Shown here: positions 52,890 to 61,197 of the stretch, one piece after another | Layout of the letters: every line of letters starts with the position of its first letter | Position numbering within the stretch: the stretch's first letter is position 1 | NCBI GenBank assembly: GCA_049598145.1 | Contig: JBMYNJ010000001.1 | Span: 1-64,000 of the forward strand | Source: WTJH01 sp049598145 | Lineage (GTDB): Bacteria > Bacteroidota > Bacteroidia > Flavobacteriales > Flavobacteriaceae | DNA length: 64,000 nucleotides | Reading direction: 5' to 3' | Made by a program: the position numbers and the translations under genes | The notes under the pieces: generated by a model | Databases searched by the model: none | What the model saw: only the letters and a program-made list of their open reading frames with translations | Told to the model about the DNA's origin: nothing

Positions 52890-53909
52890 TTAAGCAATCG
52901 TTGTATAGTCGCCAATACTGATGAGCTCCGGGCGTTCCCCCCGGTAGTGTACATGGTTTCCAATCATGGCGTTTTGGAGTTGAGCATCTTCCAATTGGCT
53001 GTGGTTTTGCACCAAGCTATCTTGAATTTGAACATTGTTGAGTTGGGTTCTTCTCCCAAGGCTTACAAAAGGACCTACTGTACTGTTCTTTATAACGACC
53101 CCCGGGCCAATATAACAGGGCGGAATGATCCGACTGTTTTCCAAAACCGTATCCTCGGCTTGCAGTGAATGCCCTTCCTCGGTGAGAAGTTCCAGCATAC
53201 GGCGATTGGTTTCCAGCGTAATTTTTGGGTTTCCACAGTCCAACCATTCCCGGACCGCCCCGGAAACAAAACGTTTCCCTTGAGCCATCAGGGCTTTAAT
53301 TCCATCGTTTATTTGATATTCTTTTCCGGTCTTTAATTGCTTGGCAATCACCTCTTTTAGAGCCGCTCGTAGTCCGCCAATATCTTTGAAATAATAGATG
53401 CCTATCACGGCCTGATCCGAAACAAATTCCTGAGGTTTTTCGACCAATTCCACAATTTCTCCAGCCTCGTTTAGCTGCACAACTCCATAAGCTTCGGGAC
53501 GATCCACTTGTTTGACCCAGATCACCGCATCGGCCTCGGGGTCTAATTGGAGGTCTGCTCGGATCAGGGTGTCGGCATAGGCCACGACAGCCGGGCCTTC
53601 TAAAGAAGACTCTGCACACATAATGGCATGCCCGGTCCCTAAGGGCTCCAACTGACGATAGATGGATGCCCGTGCCCCTAATTTCTCGGCAACACCTGTC
53701 AGATAGGTTTCCACAGCACTATCGAAAAAAGCGGGATCGCCCAATATAAAGGCAATTTCTTCAATCGGGGCTTCGACTACCCGAGCAATTTCAGTCACCA
53801 ATTGTTCTACGATAGGAACGCCCGCAACCGGAATTAAAGGTTTGGGAACTGTAAGGCTGTGCGGCCTTAATCGGGAGCCTCGACCGGCCATGGGAACAAT
53901 TATCTTCAA
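52890..53909 (-). CDS. Sugar nucleotidyltransferase with left-handed beta-helix
   Basis: 339 aa. IVPMAGRGSRLRPHSLTVPKP is spread over two blocks: the nucleotide loop and the KP motif. Then come VVAYADTLIRADL and ELVEKPQEFVSD. The C-terminal third has hexapeptide repeats (IIPPCYIGPGVVIKNSTVG). It would activate a sugar-1-phosphate such as glucose- or mannose-1-phosphate; exact sugar unclear. It sits between dut and DUF4292, a layout common in flavobacteria. Confidence 0.9.
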   Translation of the reverse strand: MKIIVPMAGRGSRLRPHSLTVPKPLIPVAGVPIVEQLVTEIARVVEAPIEEIAFILGDPAFFDSAVETYLTGVAEKLGARASIYRQLEPLGTGHAIMCAESSLEGPAVVAYADTLIRADLQLDPEADAVIWVKQVDRPEAYGVVQLNEAGEIVELVEKPQEFVSDQAVIGIYYFKDIGGLRAALKEVIAKQLKTGKEYQINDGIKALMAQGKRFVSGAVREWLDCGNPKITLETNRRMLELLTEEGHSLQAEDTVLENSRIIPPCYIGPGVVIKNSTVGPFVSLGRRTQLNNVQIQDSLVQNHSQLEDAQLQNAMIGNHVHYRGERPELISIGDYTTIA

Positions 53910-53933
53910 GGGTAGTACGTATTTAATTTATGC

Positions 53934-54371
53934 TTAAGAGGTTCCGGTACTGCCAAAGCCGCCGCCGCCTCGTTGGGTTTCGTCTAAATCGGTGGTGGAC
54001 AACCACTCCACCTGTGAAACCGCAGCCACCACCAGTTGGGCAATGCGTTCTCCAGGTTCAATTCGAAAAGGAGTATTGGACAGATTGACCAAAATCACGC
54101 CGATGTCTCCTCGATAGTCTGCATCAACGGTTCCCGGGGCATTTAAAACGGAAATCCCGTGTTTAGCTGCCAAGCCGCTTCTTGGGCGAACCTGTGCTTC
54201 AAAACCCTCCGGTAAAGCGATTTTTAAGCCGGTACCGATGATTTTTCGCTCCAAAGGCTCAAGTACTACTGCCGAAGTAAGATTGGCACGTAAATCTACT
54301 CCTGCGGAGCCCGGGGTTGCATATGCGGGCAAATCAAAAGGACTTTCATTTACAATGGGTACTTGTATCAT
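53934..54371 (-). CDS. dut: dUTP diphosphatase
   Basis: 145 aa from ATG at 54371. All five trimeric dUTPase motifs are present: GSAGVDLRA, PRSGLAAKHGI, NAPGTVDADYRGDIGVIL, PGERIAQLVV and the C-terminal RGGGGFGSTG. It hydrolyses dUTP to dUMP, keeping uracil out of DNA and supplying thymidylate. Confidence 0.96.
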   Translation of the reverse strand: MIQVPIVNESPFDLPAYATPGSAGVDLRANLTSAVVLEPLERKIIGTGLKIALPEGFEAQVRPRSGLAAKHGISVLNAPGTVDADYRGDIGVILVNLSNTPFRIEPGERIAQLVVAAVSQVEWLSTTDLDETQRGGGGFGSTGTS

Positions 54372-54465
54372 AGATGCTTCTTTTGCCCCATAAAAATACA
54401 AAATGCCCCCGGTCACTTAAACAATTCAAACAAGAGATATCGGCAGTTTATCAACCGGGATTCGA

Positions 54466-54816
54466 TTAATTCTTAGGGAATTTTTGCTGCAAGACCCGTT
54501 CAATCTTAGCAATCATAAACAGAGGAAGAATGGTCGTCATAAATAATGCAAATCCAATATCCCAGGAAAACTCAATCTCAAAAATCCCGGCCACAAGCCC
54601 TATGGCTGAAAGGATCTTCCCCGTATTCTGCATTTCTTGGGCCGCATAAGTTTGAGCAAAGGTCCAAATTTCGGGGTTACGCATCGAAGTCGAGGTGCGA
54701 TAGCCGTACCAAAAGTTAATTTTCTTCGGAGGATATCGCGCAAAAAAATACCCTGCGGTCCAAACAATGGCTCCGGTGAGGCCCATCACTAAAAAAATTA
54801 GATTGCTAAAATCCAT
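54466..54816 (-). CDS. SdpI-family membrane protein
   Basis: 116 aa with three hydrophobic segments. NFWYGYRTSTSMRNPEIWTF is the SdpI signature, with the Y-R-T-x-x-S core before a helix ending in the W-x-x-A-Q region. Bacillus SdpI gives immunity to a secreted toxin, but flavobacterial homologues are housekeeping membrane proteins of unknown role. It is adjacent to another membrane-protein gene at 54818. Confidence 0.8.
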   Translation of the reverse strand: MDFSNLIFLVMGLTGAIVWTAGYFFARYPPKKINFWYGYRTSTSMRNPEIWTFAQTYAAQEMQNTGKILSAIGLVAGIFEIEFSWDIGFALFMTTILPLFMIAKIERVLQQKFPKN

Positions 54817-54817
54817 A

Positions 54818-55447
54818 TCAGTGGGGTTTGGGCTTGACTTGATTTAAAAGAACAAGAAAGAACGTCAATACCAAACAGGCTTCCCACAATTCCCATTTTT
54901 TGGGATCTGGTAAAATCAAAATTGCTCCCGTAGCAACTACCAAAATCGCGCTGTGCTCCCATTGCGGAACCGGAATGGCCCATCGTCTTTTGCACCAATT
55001 AAACCACGCTAAGTGTCTTATTGCCAGGGGGGAAATCAAAAAATAAGCACCAATTGCCAAAGTGGCTCCCTTTGAAAACCATTTATTGAATTTAACGTTT
55101 TTCCAGATGAGGTTGTGGAGGTTGATTTCTTTTTGAGCGTTGTGGTTTTCAAAAAATGGAGGGCTTTCCCATTCAAAAATTCGCTGTCCCCAGGAAAGTT
55201 CTTCTCCAAAACCCAAAAAACACCCTAAGGCAATCGTACTCCAAAGTATCAAAGGTTTCGGGCGCTTATAGAAAGTCTTGCGAATTTGAATAAGGACAAA
55301 AACACACATGGCCAATAGCACCCAAGCGGTAAGGTATTCTATGGGGCCGTCTTCTTGTATCCATCGGTGATAAATTTCGGGCAGCCACCAATAGCTTGCA
55401 GCGACAAATAGCACGAAAAACAAACTGCATAAAACGAGATTTTTCAT
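54818..55447 (-). CDS. Integral membrane hypothetical protein
   Basis: 209 aa from ATG at 55447; the longer frame runs into the ATP synthase terminator. Six hydrophobic segments separated by short loops (ALGCFLGFGEELSWGQRIFEW, LHNLIWKNVKFNKWF). FGEELSWGQRI resembles a motif in other uncharacterised membrane proteins; no family named. It lies one base before the SdpI-family gene on the same strand. Confidence 0.75.
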   Translation of the reverse strand: MKNLVLCSLFFVLFVAASYWWLPEIYHRWIQEDGPIEYLTAWVLLAMCVFVLIQIRKTFYKRPKPLILWSTIALGCFLGFGEELSWGQRIFEWESPPFFENHNAQKEINLHNLIWKNVKFNKWFSKGATLAIGAYFLISPLAIRHLAWFNWCKRRWAIPVPQWEHSAILVVATGAILILPDPKKWELWEACLVLTFFLVLLNQVKPKPH

Positions 55448-55481
55448 GGGAATATTTGGGGTTATTCCTTCAAAATTACTC

Positions 55482-55505
55482 AAAAAAAAGAGGTCCTAAA
55501 GACCT
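55482..55505 (-). terminator. Rho-independent terminator of the ATP synthase operon
   Basis: On the minus strand AGGTC-TTTAG-GACCT is followed by C and eight T, 28 bp after the atpG stop. Confidence 0.8.
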
Positions 55506-55533
55506 ATAAAATGTTAAATGTTTAAAAATTTGT

Positions 55534-56397
55534 CTAACTGTTTAAAGCTTCTGCTCCTCCAACAATTTCCAAAATTTCGTTGGTAATTGCTGCCTGACGG
55601 GCTTTGTTATAGGTTAATTTTAACTGATCTCTCAAGTCTTTAGCATTGTCGGTAGCTTTGTGCATGGCAGTCATTCGAGCCCCGTGCTCACTGGCAAAGG
55701 AATCTCTTAAAGCCTTAAACAATTGTAACTTCAACGCTTTGGGGAGCAACTCACTTACTATTTCTTCTTGTGTAGGCTCAAAAATATATTCATTAGCTCC
55801 CGTATTTTGATCGTCTCCTTGGGCCACTAATGGCAAAAAGGCTTCGGTAGTCACCAACTGTGTTGCTGCATTTTTAAAACGATTATACACCAATACTACT
55901 TCGTCGAAACGAGCCTCCGTAAAGCTTTCCATGATTTGCTGGGCAACGGCACTTACTCGGGCATAACTCAAATCATCGTAAAGATGGTCGGCGGTATCCA
56001 TCATAGTATTGTTTTTTTGAAAAAGGTCAGAACCTTTTTTCCCAATAGAAAACAAACTCACTTCTTTGCCCGCATAGGTTTCGGCTTGGAGGCGTTTCAC
56101 CTCTTTTAAAATATTAGAATTAAACCCCCCACAAAGCCCTCGATTCGAGGTTAGGGCCACCAATAAAACTCGTTCTACGGGGCGCTGTTGGGTGAAGGGA
56201 TTGGGTTCATCTGCCTCCAAAGACTGACTTAAATTCTGAATCAACTCGGTGAGCTTGTTCGCATAAGGACGCATAGCCGTAATGGCGTCCTGTGCTTTTT
56301 TGAGTTTCGCGGCAGAAACCATTTTCATAGCGCTCGTGATTTGCATCGTTGAGCTAACAGAACTAATCCGGTTGCGTATTTCTTTTAGATTCGCCAT
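55534..56397 (-). CDS. atpG: ATP synthase F1 gamma subunit
   Basis: 287 aa. The N-terminal coiled coil (IRNRISSVSSTMQITSAMKM) and C-terminal helix (MTAMHKATDNAKDLRDQLK, YNKARQAAITNEILEIVGG) form the rotor stalk. SNRGLCGGFNSNI is the conserved Rossmann-like core motif. It links Fo rotation to the catalytic hexamer. Last gene of the operon. Confidence 0.97.
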   Translation of the reverse strand: MANLKEIRNRISSVSSTMQITSAMKMVSAAKLKKAQDAITAMRPYANKLTELIQNLSQSLEADEPNPFTQQRPVERVLLVALTSNRGLCGGFNSNILKEVKRLQAETYAGKEVSLFSIGKKGSDLFQKNNTMMDTADHLYDDLSYARVSAVAQQIMESFTEARFDEVVLVYNRFKNAATQLVTTEAFLPLVAQGDDQNTGANEYIFEPTQEEIVSELLPKALKLQLFKALRDSFASEHGARMTAMHKATDNAKDLRDQLKLTYNKARQAAITNEILEIVGGAEALNS

Positions 56398-56403
56398 CTG
56401 TTC

Positions 56404-57981
56404 TTATGCAAAAAGCTTTGAGGTTTGTTGAGCTACCGCATTGAGCACATCGATCACTTCATCGGTGAGCTTTCCTGATTTAAGAGTAGCTAAAGTATCG
56501 CTGTGCTTGTTGCGAAGCGTCTCTAAATAGGTTTGTTCAAAAGCTTTAACTTGATTTACAGGGACCTGACGTAATAAATTCTTGGACCCCGCATAGATAA
56601 TCGCGATTTGGTCTTCCACCGTAAAGGGATCGTTTTGAGCTTGTTTTAAAATCTCCACATTGCGCTTCCCTTTTTCGATCACGTTTAAGGTCGCTGCATC
56701 CAAATCGGAACCAAATTTGGCAAAGGCTTCTAATTCCCGATATTGGGCTTGATCCAGCTTTAAAGTCCCCGAAACTTTTTTCATGGACTTGATTTGTGCC
56801 GATCCCCCTACTCGAGATACTGAGATTCCTACGTTAATCGCCGGACGAACTCCGGAATTAAACAAATCTGACTCCAAAAAGATTTGCCCGTCTGTAATCG
56901 AAATTACGTTGGTGGGGATATAGGCAGATACATCTCCCGCTTGAGTTTCAATAATCGGAAGGGCGGTTAAAGATCCCCCTCCTTTGACTTTGCCTTTGAG
57001 AGCTGTCGGGAGGTCGTTCATTTGCTGGGCAATAGAATCGTCGTCAATAACTTTGGCCGCACGCTCCAACAAACGGGAGTGCAAATAGAACACGTCTCCA
57101 GGGTAAGCCTCTCGTCCTGGAGGACGACGAAGCAATAGAGACACCTCTCGATAGGCAACCGCCTGCTTGGATAAATCATCGTAAATAATCAGTGCCGGAC
57201 GACCCGTATCACGGAAGTACTCTCCAATGGCTGCTCCAGCGAAGGGGGCGTATACCTGCATAGGTGCAGGGTCAGAGGCATTTGCTGCTACAATAGTCGT
57301 GTATTGCAAAGCGCCTTTATCTTCTAGAGTTTTGGCAATTGCCGCAACAGTTGAAGCTTTTTGTCCAATGGCTACATAAATACAATAGACGGGCTCTCCA
57401 GCATCAAAAAATTCTTTTTGGTTGAGGATGGTATCAATACAAACGGTGGTTTTTCCCGTTTGACGATCTCCAATCACTAATTCCCGCTGACCTCGACCCA
57501 CAGGGATCATGGCATCGATCGACTTGATTCCCGTTTGTAGGGGTTCATTTACTGGCTGCCGATAAATCACTCCGGGGGCCTTTCGCTCCAAAGGCATTTC
57601 GAAGGTTTCCCCTTCGATAGCGCCTTTTCCATCGATTGGATTTCCAAGAGTATCGACCACACGCCCTACAATGCCTTCTCCGACATTGATGGAAGCAATG
57701 CGTTGGGTTCGTTTTACGGTATCTCCTTCTTTAATTTCTTTGGAGGGGCCTAAAAGTACGACCCCTACATTGTCTTCTTCTAAGTTGAGGACCATTCCGT
57801 TGAGTCCTCCATCAAAAGCGACCAATTCTCCGTATTGAGCATTGGTCAGGCCGTGCACACGGGCAATCCCATCCCCCACTTCCAATACCGTTCCTACCTC
57901 GTCGAGTTGAATTCCGGTATCGAAACCTTCTAATTGTTGTTTTAATATTGCTGAAACCTCAGCCGGTTTAACATCTGCCAT
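56404..57981 (-). CDS. atpA: ATP synthase F1 alpha subunit
   Basis: 525 aa. The non-catalytic nucleotide site is shown by GDRQTGKTTV, followed by PALIIYDDLSKQAVAYREVS and the arginine-finger region VISITDGQIFLESDLFNSGVRPAINVGISVSRVG (residues ~360-394). It pairs with a beta subunit encoded elsewhere, as is usual in Bacteroidetes. It lies 6 bp before atpG. Confidence 0.98.
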   Translation of the reverse strand: MADVKPAEVSAILKQQLEGFDTGIQLDEVGTVLEVGDGIARVHGLTNAQYGELVAFDGGLNGMVLNLEEDNVGVVLLGPSKEIKEGDTVKRTQRIASINVGEGIVGRVVDTLGNPIDGKGAIEGETFEMPLERKAPGVIYRQPVNEPLQTGIKSIDAMIPVGRGQRELVIGDRQTGKTTVCIDTILNQKEFFDAGEPVYCIYVAIGQKASTVAAIAKTLEDKGALQYTTIVAANASDPAPMQVYAPFAGAAIGEYFRDTGRPALIIYDDLSKQAVAYREVSLLLRRPPGREAYPGDVFYLHSRLLERAAKVIDDDSIAQQMNDLPTALKGKVKGGGSLTALPIIETQAGDVSAYIPTNVISITDGQIFLESDLFNSGVRPAINVGISVSRVGGSAQIKSMKKVSGTLKLDQAQYRELEAFAKFGSDLDAATLNVIEKGKRNVEILKQAQNDPFTVEDQIAIIYAGSKNLLRQVPVNQVKAFEQTYLETLRNKHSDTLATLKSGKLTDEVIDVLNAVAQQTSKLFA

Positions 57982-58000
57982 GATGATTTGTTTAGGTCCT

Positions 58001-58540
58001 TTATTCGTTCAATAATGCTTGTTTCAAGCGATTTTTGTGTGTTTGTATACTCGCGTCGTATTGGAGGTCTCCCACACGAAGAATAAATCCTCCTTGAATT
58101 TCAGGGTTCACCTCATTTTTAAGGATTACCTGAGCGTTCCCCGCCAAACTTTGAGCTTTTTCTAAAATTTGTGCCTTTAGTCCGTCATTTAGGGGAACTG
58201 CAGTGGATACTCGAGCGACCACCTCCCCCCTATGAGCATTCACCAAATGTTGAAAGGCTGGAAGAATGGACGGCAACAAGCCCATCCGTTTATTTTGTTC
58301 TAAGAGCGCAAAAAGTTTTCCTACGAGCGGGTGCACTTTCGGGAAAACACTTTCCAATAGCTTACGCTTTTTGTCGTTGGCTAAAGTCGGGGCTTCCAAA
58401 GCACTTACTAGAGAATCGTTTTCAGCCAATACTTCACTCATGTTTTGGAGTTGATCCCATACCTGATCCAAAGCCTTTTCCTGTATCGATAATTCGACAA
58501 GAGCTTTGGCGTATCGGATGGCTGCTCGAGTTGATTTCAT
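58001..58540 (-). CDS. atpH: ATP synthase F1 delta subunit
   Basis: 179 aa. N-terminal helical bundle (RAAIRYAKALVELSIQEKAL) and C-terminal strand (INPEIQGGF-like NPEIQGGFILRVGDLQYDASI) match OSCP/delta. It joins the F1 head to the peripheral b stalk. It follows atpF by 3 bp. Confidence 0.96.
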   Translation of the reverse strand: MKSTRAAIRYAKALVELSIQEKALDQVWDQLQNMSEVLAENDSLVSALEAPTLANDKKRKLLESVFPKVHPLVGKLFALLEQNKRMGLLPSILPAFQHLVNAHRGEVVARVSTAVPLNDGLKAQILEKAQSLAGNAQVILKNEVNPEIQGGFILRVGDLQYDASIQTHKNRLKQALLNE

Positions 58541-58543
58541 GGA

Positions 58544-59044
58544 TTATTGGATTTCGGCGGATTCCACCCGTTTGGCAATCATTTCCAATTGCTTTTCCTG
58601 GTCCTGTAATTGGTCTTCAAGCAAGGTTTCCGCAATATCAATCGAAATTCCTGCAATTTGTTTTTTGAGATCACTGATGGCGTTGCGTTTTTCCGCAGCA
58701 ATCTCTTCTTGAGCTTGTGCCAGGATTTTATCCGCTTGGGCTTTCGCTTCCTCTTTGGCTTCAGCGATTAAGGCATTGGAAGTCGTTTTGGCTTCCTTGA
58801 GTAAGGTTTCGCGCTCCGCACGAGCTTCTTTTAAAATACGGTCGTTGTCTGACTGCAACTGTGCCATTTCTTTTCGGGCGTCCTCGGCAGCTTGTAAAGC
58901 ATCTTTGATGGAGCTTTCACGAGCATCGACCGAATCTAAAATGGGTTTCCAGGCAAACTTGCGCAACAAGAGCAATAAGCCCACAAAGATGAACAGTTGC
59001 CAAAAGAAAAGGCCAAATGAGAATTCACCAATTAATTTTTCCAT
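58544..59044 (-). CDS. atpF: ATP synthase Fo b subunit
   Basis: 166 aa. One N-terminal membrane helix (FFWQLFIFVGLLLLLRKFAW) followed by a long charged coiled coil rich in Ala, Glu and Lys, the dimeric peripheral stalk. PILDSVDARESSIKDAL is typical of subunit b just after the membrane. It precedes atpH by 3 bp. Confidence 0.96.
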   Translation of the reverse strand: MEKLIGEFSFGLFFWQLFIFVGLLLLLRKFAWKPILDSVDARESSIKDALQAAEDARKEMAQLQSDNDRILKEARAERETLLKEAKTTSNALIAEAKEEAKAQADKILAQAQEEIAAEKRNAISDLKKQIAGISIDIAETLLEDQLQDQEKQLEMIAKRVESAEIQ

Positions 59045-59103
59045 GTCCTAAGGGTTAAATTAAGGCAGGGATATGAACGCCACATCCCTACCGATATATT
59101 TCA

Positions 59104-59295
59104 TTAAACCGCAAACAATGCAGCAAATCCAATCCCTTCGATCAATGCAGCGGCGATCAACATCGCTGTTTGAATTTTTCCGGTAGCCTCAGGCTGGCGT
59201 CCTATCGCTTCCATAGCGGAACCACCGATTTGACCAATCCCGTAACCTACACCGATTACTACAAGACCTGCTCCTACAATTGCTGGAATTTCCAT
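59104..59295 (-). CDS. atpE: ATP synthase Fo c subunit
   Basis: 63 aa hairpin of two helices. The polar loop is AIGRQPEATGKIQ, with the conserved R-Q-P. The second helix ALIEGIGFAALF carries the ion-binding Glu. The Gln/Ser-Thr pattern of sodium-binding c subunits is not evident, suggesting proton coupling. It forms the rotor ring. Confidence 0.97.
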   Translation of the reverse strand: MEIPAIVGAGLVVIGVGYGIGQIGGSAMEAIGRQPEATGKIQTAMLIAAALIEGIGFAALFAV

Positions 59296-59327
59296 ATTCT
59301 AAAGTTTAAAAATTAATAATTAAAAAT

Positions 59328-60425
59328 TTAATGATGTTCATGATCGTGTTCTTCCACGGCCATTCCGAAATACAGGGCGGAAAGCATCGTGAAAATATAC
59401 GCCTGTAATAAGGCTACCAAAATTTCAATCAAAGAAATTGCAAAGGCCAGCATAAATGATAAACTGGACCCCAGCCAATTCTTGAAGATAAAAATCAAGG
59501 AGATTAAGCTCATCAATACGATATGTCCTGCCGAAATATTGGCATACAAACGAATCATGAGTGAAAAGGGTTTAATAAACACCCCTAAAAGTTCAATGGG
59601 TGCTAGAATGGGACGCATGAGTTTGGGAACGCCTGGCATCCAGAAAATGTGCATCCAATAATCTTTTTTAGCGGTAAGGTTGGTGATTAAAAACGTTAAC
59701 AAAGCCAAGCAGAATGTTATAGCAATGTTTCCGGTAACATTAATTCCTAATGGGGTTAAGCCCAGTATATTTAAAAACCAAACAAAGAAAAATAGGGTGA
59801 GCAAAAAGCTCATATAGCGTCGGTAATGCTTTTCTCCGATATTGGGAATGGCAATTTCGTCACGGATATAAATCACTATGGGTTCAAAAAAGCGACCAAT
59901 CCCCTCAGCAATCAATCCATTCCTGGCATAGGAACGCGCCAAACTCTGAAACAATAGCAGCATTAAAACTGCGGTGAAAAGAATAGATACCACACTTTTT
60001 GTGATCGAAAAGTCCAACGGTTTCAAATTAGTGGGGTGATGATCGGCATCATAGGTGATCTCTCCCGCCGCATTGGTTTTATAAATTTTACCGTGATAGA
60101 GTTTATAGTACTGGTCTCCCACATGGGCAACCGTTTCGCCGTGATGTAATTTTGAAGAGGAAAATACCACGAGACCGTTATCCCATAAAATGACCGGCAA
60201 AGGCAGGCCAATATGTACTTTTTCATGGGTGGTTTCATCGGTATAACTCAGCAGATTAAAATCGTAAGAGTCTTGTAAGTGATGTTGAATATAGGCCTTA
60301 ATTTCGGATTTTAAATCCCCCTCTGCGGCATGTGTATCTTGGGTGTCTTTCGCAAACCCATGAAGTCCTAACGACAGACAAAAAAGGGATAAAATTAAAT
60401 TAGTGGAGCCAGATGGAGTCTTCAA
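59328..60425 (-). CDS. atpB: ATP synthase Fo a subunit
   Basis: 365 aa, longer than usual because of an N-terminal periplasmic extension with a signal-like segment (residues ~8-25), typical of Bacteroidetes. The conserved stator Arg is in MIRLYANISAGHIVL near residue 290. A His-rich tail ends the protein. The start appears to be TTG at 60425, since no in-frame ATG occurs before the closing stop upstream. Confidence 0.95.
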   Translation of the reverse strand: MKTPSGSTNLILSLFCLSLGLHGFAKDTQDTHAAEGDLKSEIKAYIQHHLQDSYDFNLLSYTDETTHEKVHIGLPLPVILWDNGLVVFSSSKLHHGETVAHVGDQYYKLYHGKIYKTNAAGEITYDADHHPTNLKPLDFSITKSVVSILFTAVLMLLLFQSLARSYARNGLIAEGIGRFFEPIVIYIRDEIAIPNIGEKHYRRYMSFLLTLFFFVWFLNILGLTPLGINVTGNIAITFCLALLTFLITNLTAKKDYWMHIFWMPGVPKLMRPILAPIELLGVFIKPFSLMIRLYANISAGHIVLMSLISLIFIFKNWLGSSLSFMLAFAISLIEILVALLQAYIFTMLSALYFGMAVEEHDHEHH

Positions 60426-60620
60426 GCTTCTTCGTTTTAGCGCTGCAAATTTATCAGGTTTAATCCAATAGAAAAAAGTTCTCCTAAATTATTTTTCTAA
60501 AATTTAAATGGCAAAAAGCTAATCTTTGTCATTCGATAAACAAAATTGTGCCGAATATAGAAGTCCTATCTCAAGCCATCCCCTAACTACAGCAATTGTT
60601 CATTGCTGGAAAAGTTTAAA

Positions 60621-60887
60621 TTATAAGCGCTTGGTGGTTTGTATAATCCGCCAAATCACCAATACTACCCCACCAATAGACATCCAAAGAGTCCAATTGA
60701 CGGCAGAAGGATATTGGGTATCGAGCCAGTGCCCGGCCCGAACACACGCCCACATAATAATAGCCATTTGAAAAGCAAGGGTTGAAAAAATCAACCAGCT
60801 TTTAGGCCGTTTTTTCCTGGGATTTTCCGAATTTTCCAAGAGGTTTGATCTTGTCTCCAGCAGCTCCGCGCATCGAAACCTTCGCAT
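60621..60887 (-). CDS. atpZ: AtpZ-like small membrane protein
   Basis: 88 aa if it starts at ATG 60887; TTG near 60839 is more likely, since otherwise 86 bp would overlap the bactofilin gene. Two membrane helices (LIFSTLAFQMAIIMWACVRAG, LWMSIGGVVLVIWRII) flank a short loop with LDTQYPS, the AtpZ/AtpI-type pattern. AtpZ helps c-ring assembly or Mg2+ supply. The 195 bp after it, before atpB, hold no gene that I can recognise. Confidence 0.8.
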   Translation of the reverse strand: MRRFRCAELLETRSNLLENSENPRKKRPKSWLIFSTLAFQMAIIMWACVRAGHWLDTQYPSAVNWTLWMSIGGVVLVIWRIIQTTKRL

Positions 60888-61197
60888 TGAAAATTGCGCC
60901 AGCGTCTACTACGAGCTTTCCGATAATTAAATCGCCTTCGATATTACTGGTCGATTTTAGAGCCAAGGTTTCGATCACCAAAAGGTTTCCTTTTAGGCTA
61001 CCTTCGATATCGGCATTGGTACATTCGACTTGTCCTTTGACCCTTCCGTCTTTCCCAATAACTACTTTTCCTTTGGTTTTAACGCTTCCTTCTAAGATTC
61101 CATCGATACGAATATCTGCATCCGAATGGATTTCTCCTTTGATGGTGGTCGACTTTTCAATTCGACTGTATTGCCCATTAATTTCATTGTTTTTCAT
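60802..61197 (-). CDS. Bactofilin
   Basis: 131 aa. Repeated beta-helix turns (STTIKGEIHSDADIRIDGIL, GKVVIGKDGRVKGQVECTNA, STSNIEGDLIIGKL) form the DUF583/bactofilin core with short polar tails. Bactofilins polymerise without nucleotide into cytoskeletal scaffolds that place wall enzymes. It overlaps the porW stop by 14 bp and lies just before the ATP synthase operon. Confidence 0.94.
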   Translation of the reverse strand: MKNNEINGQYSRIEKSTTIKGEIHSDADIRIDGILEGSVKTKGKVVIGKDGRVKGQVECTNADIEGSLKGNLLVIETLALKSTSNIEGDLIIGKLVVDAGAIFNAKVSMRGAAGDKIKPLGKFGKSQEKTA

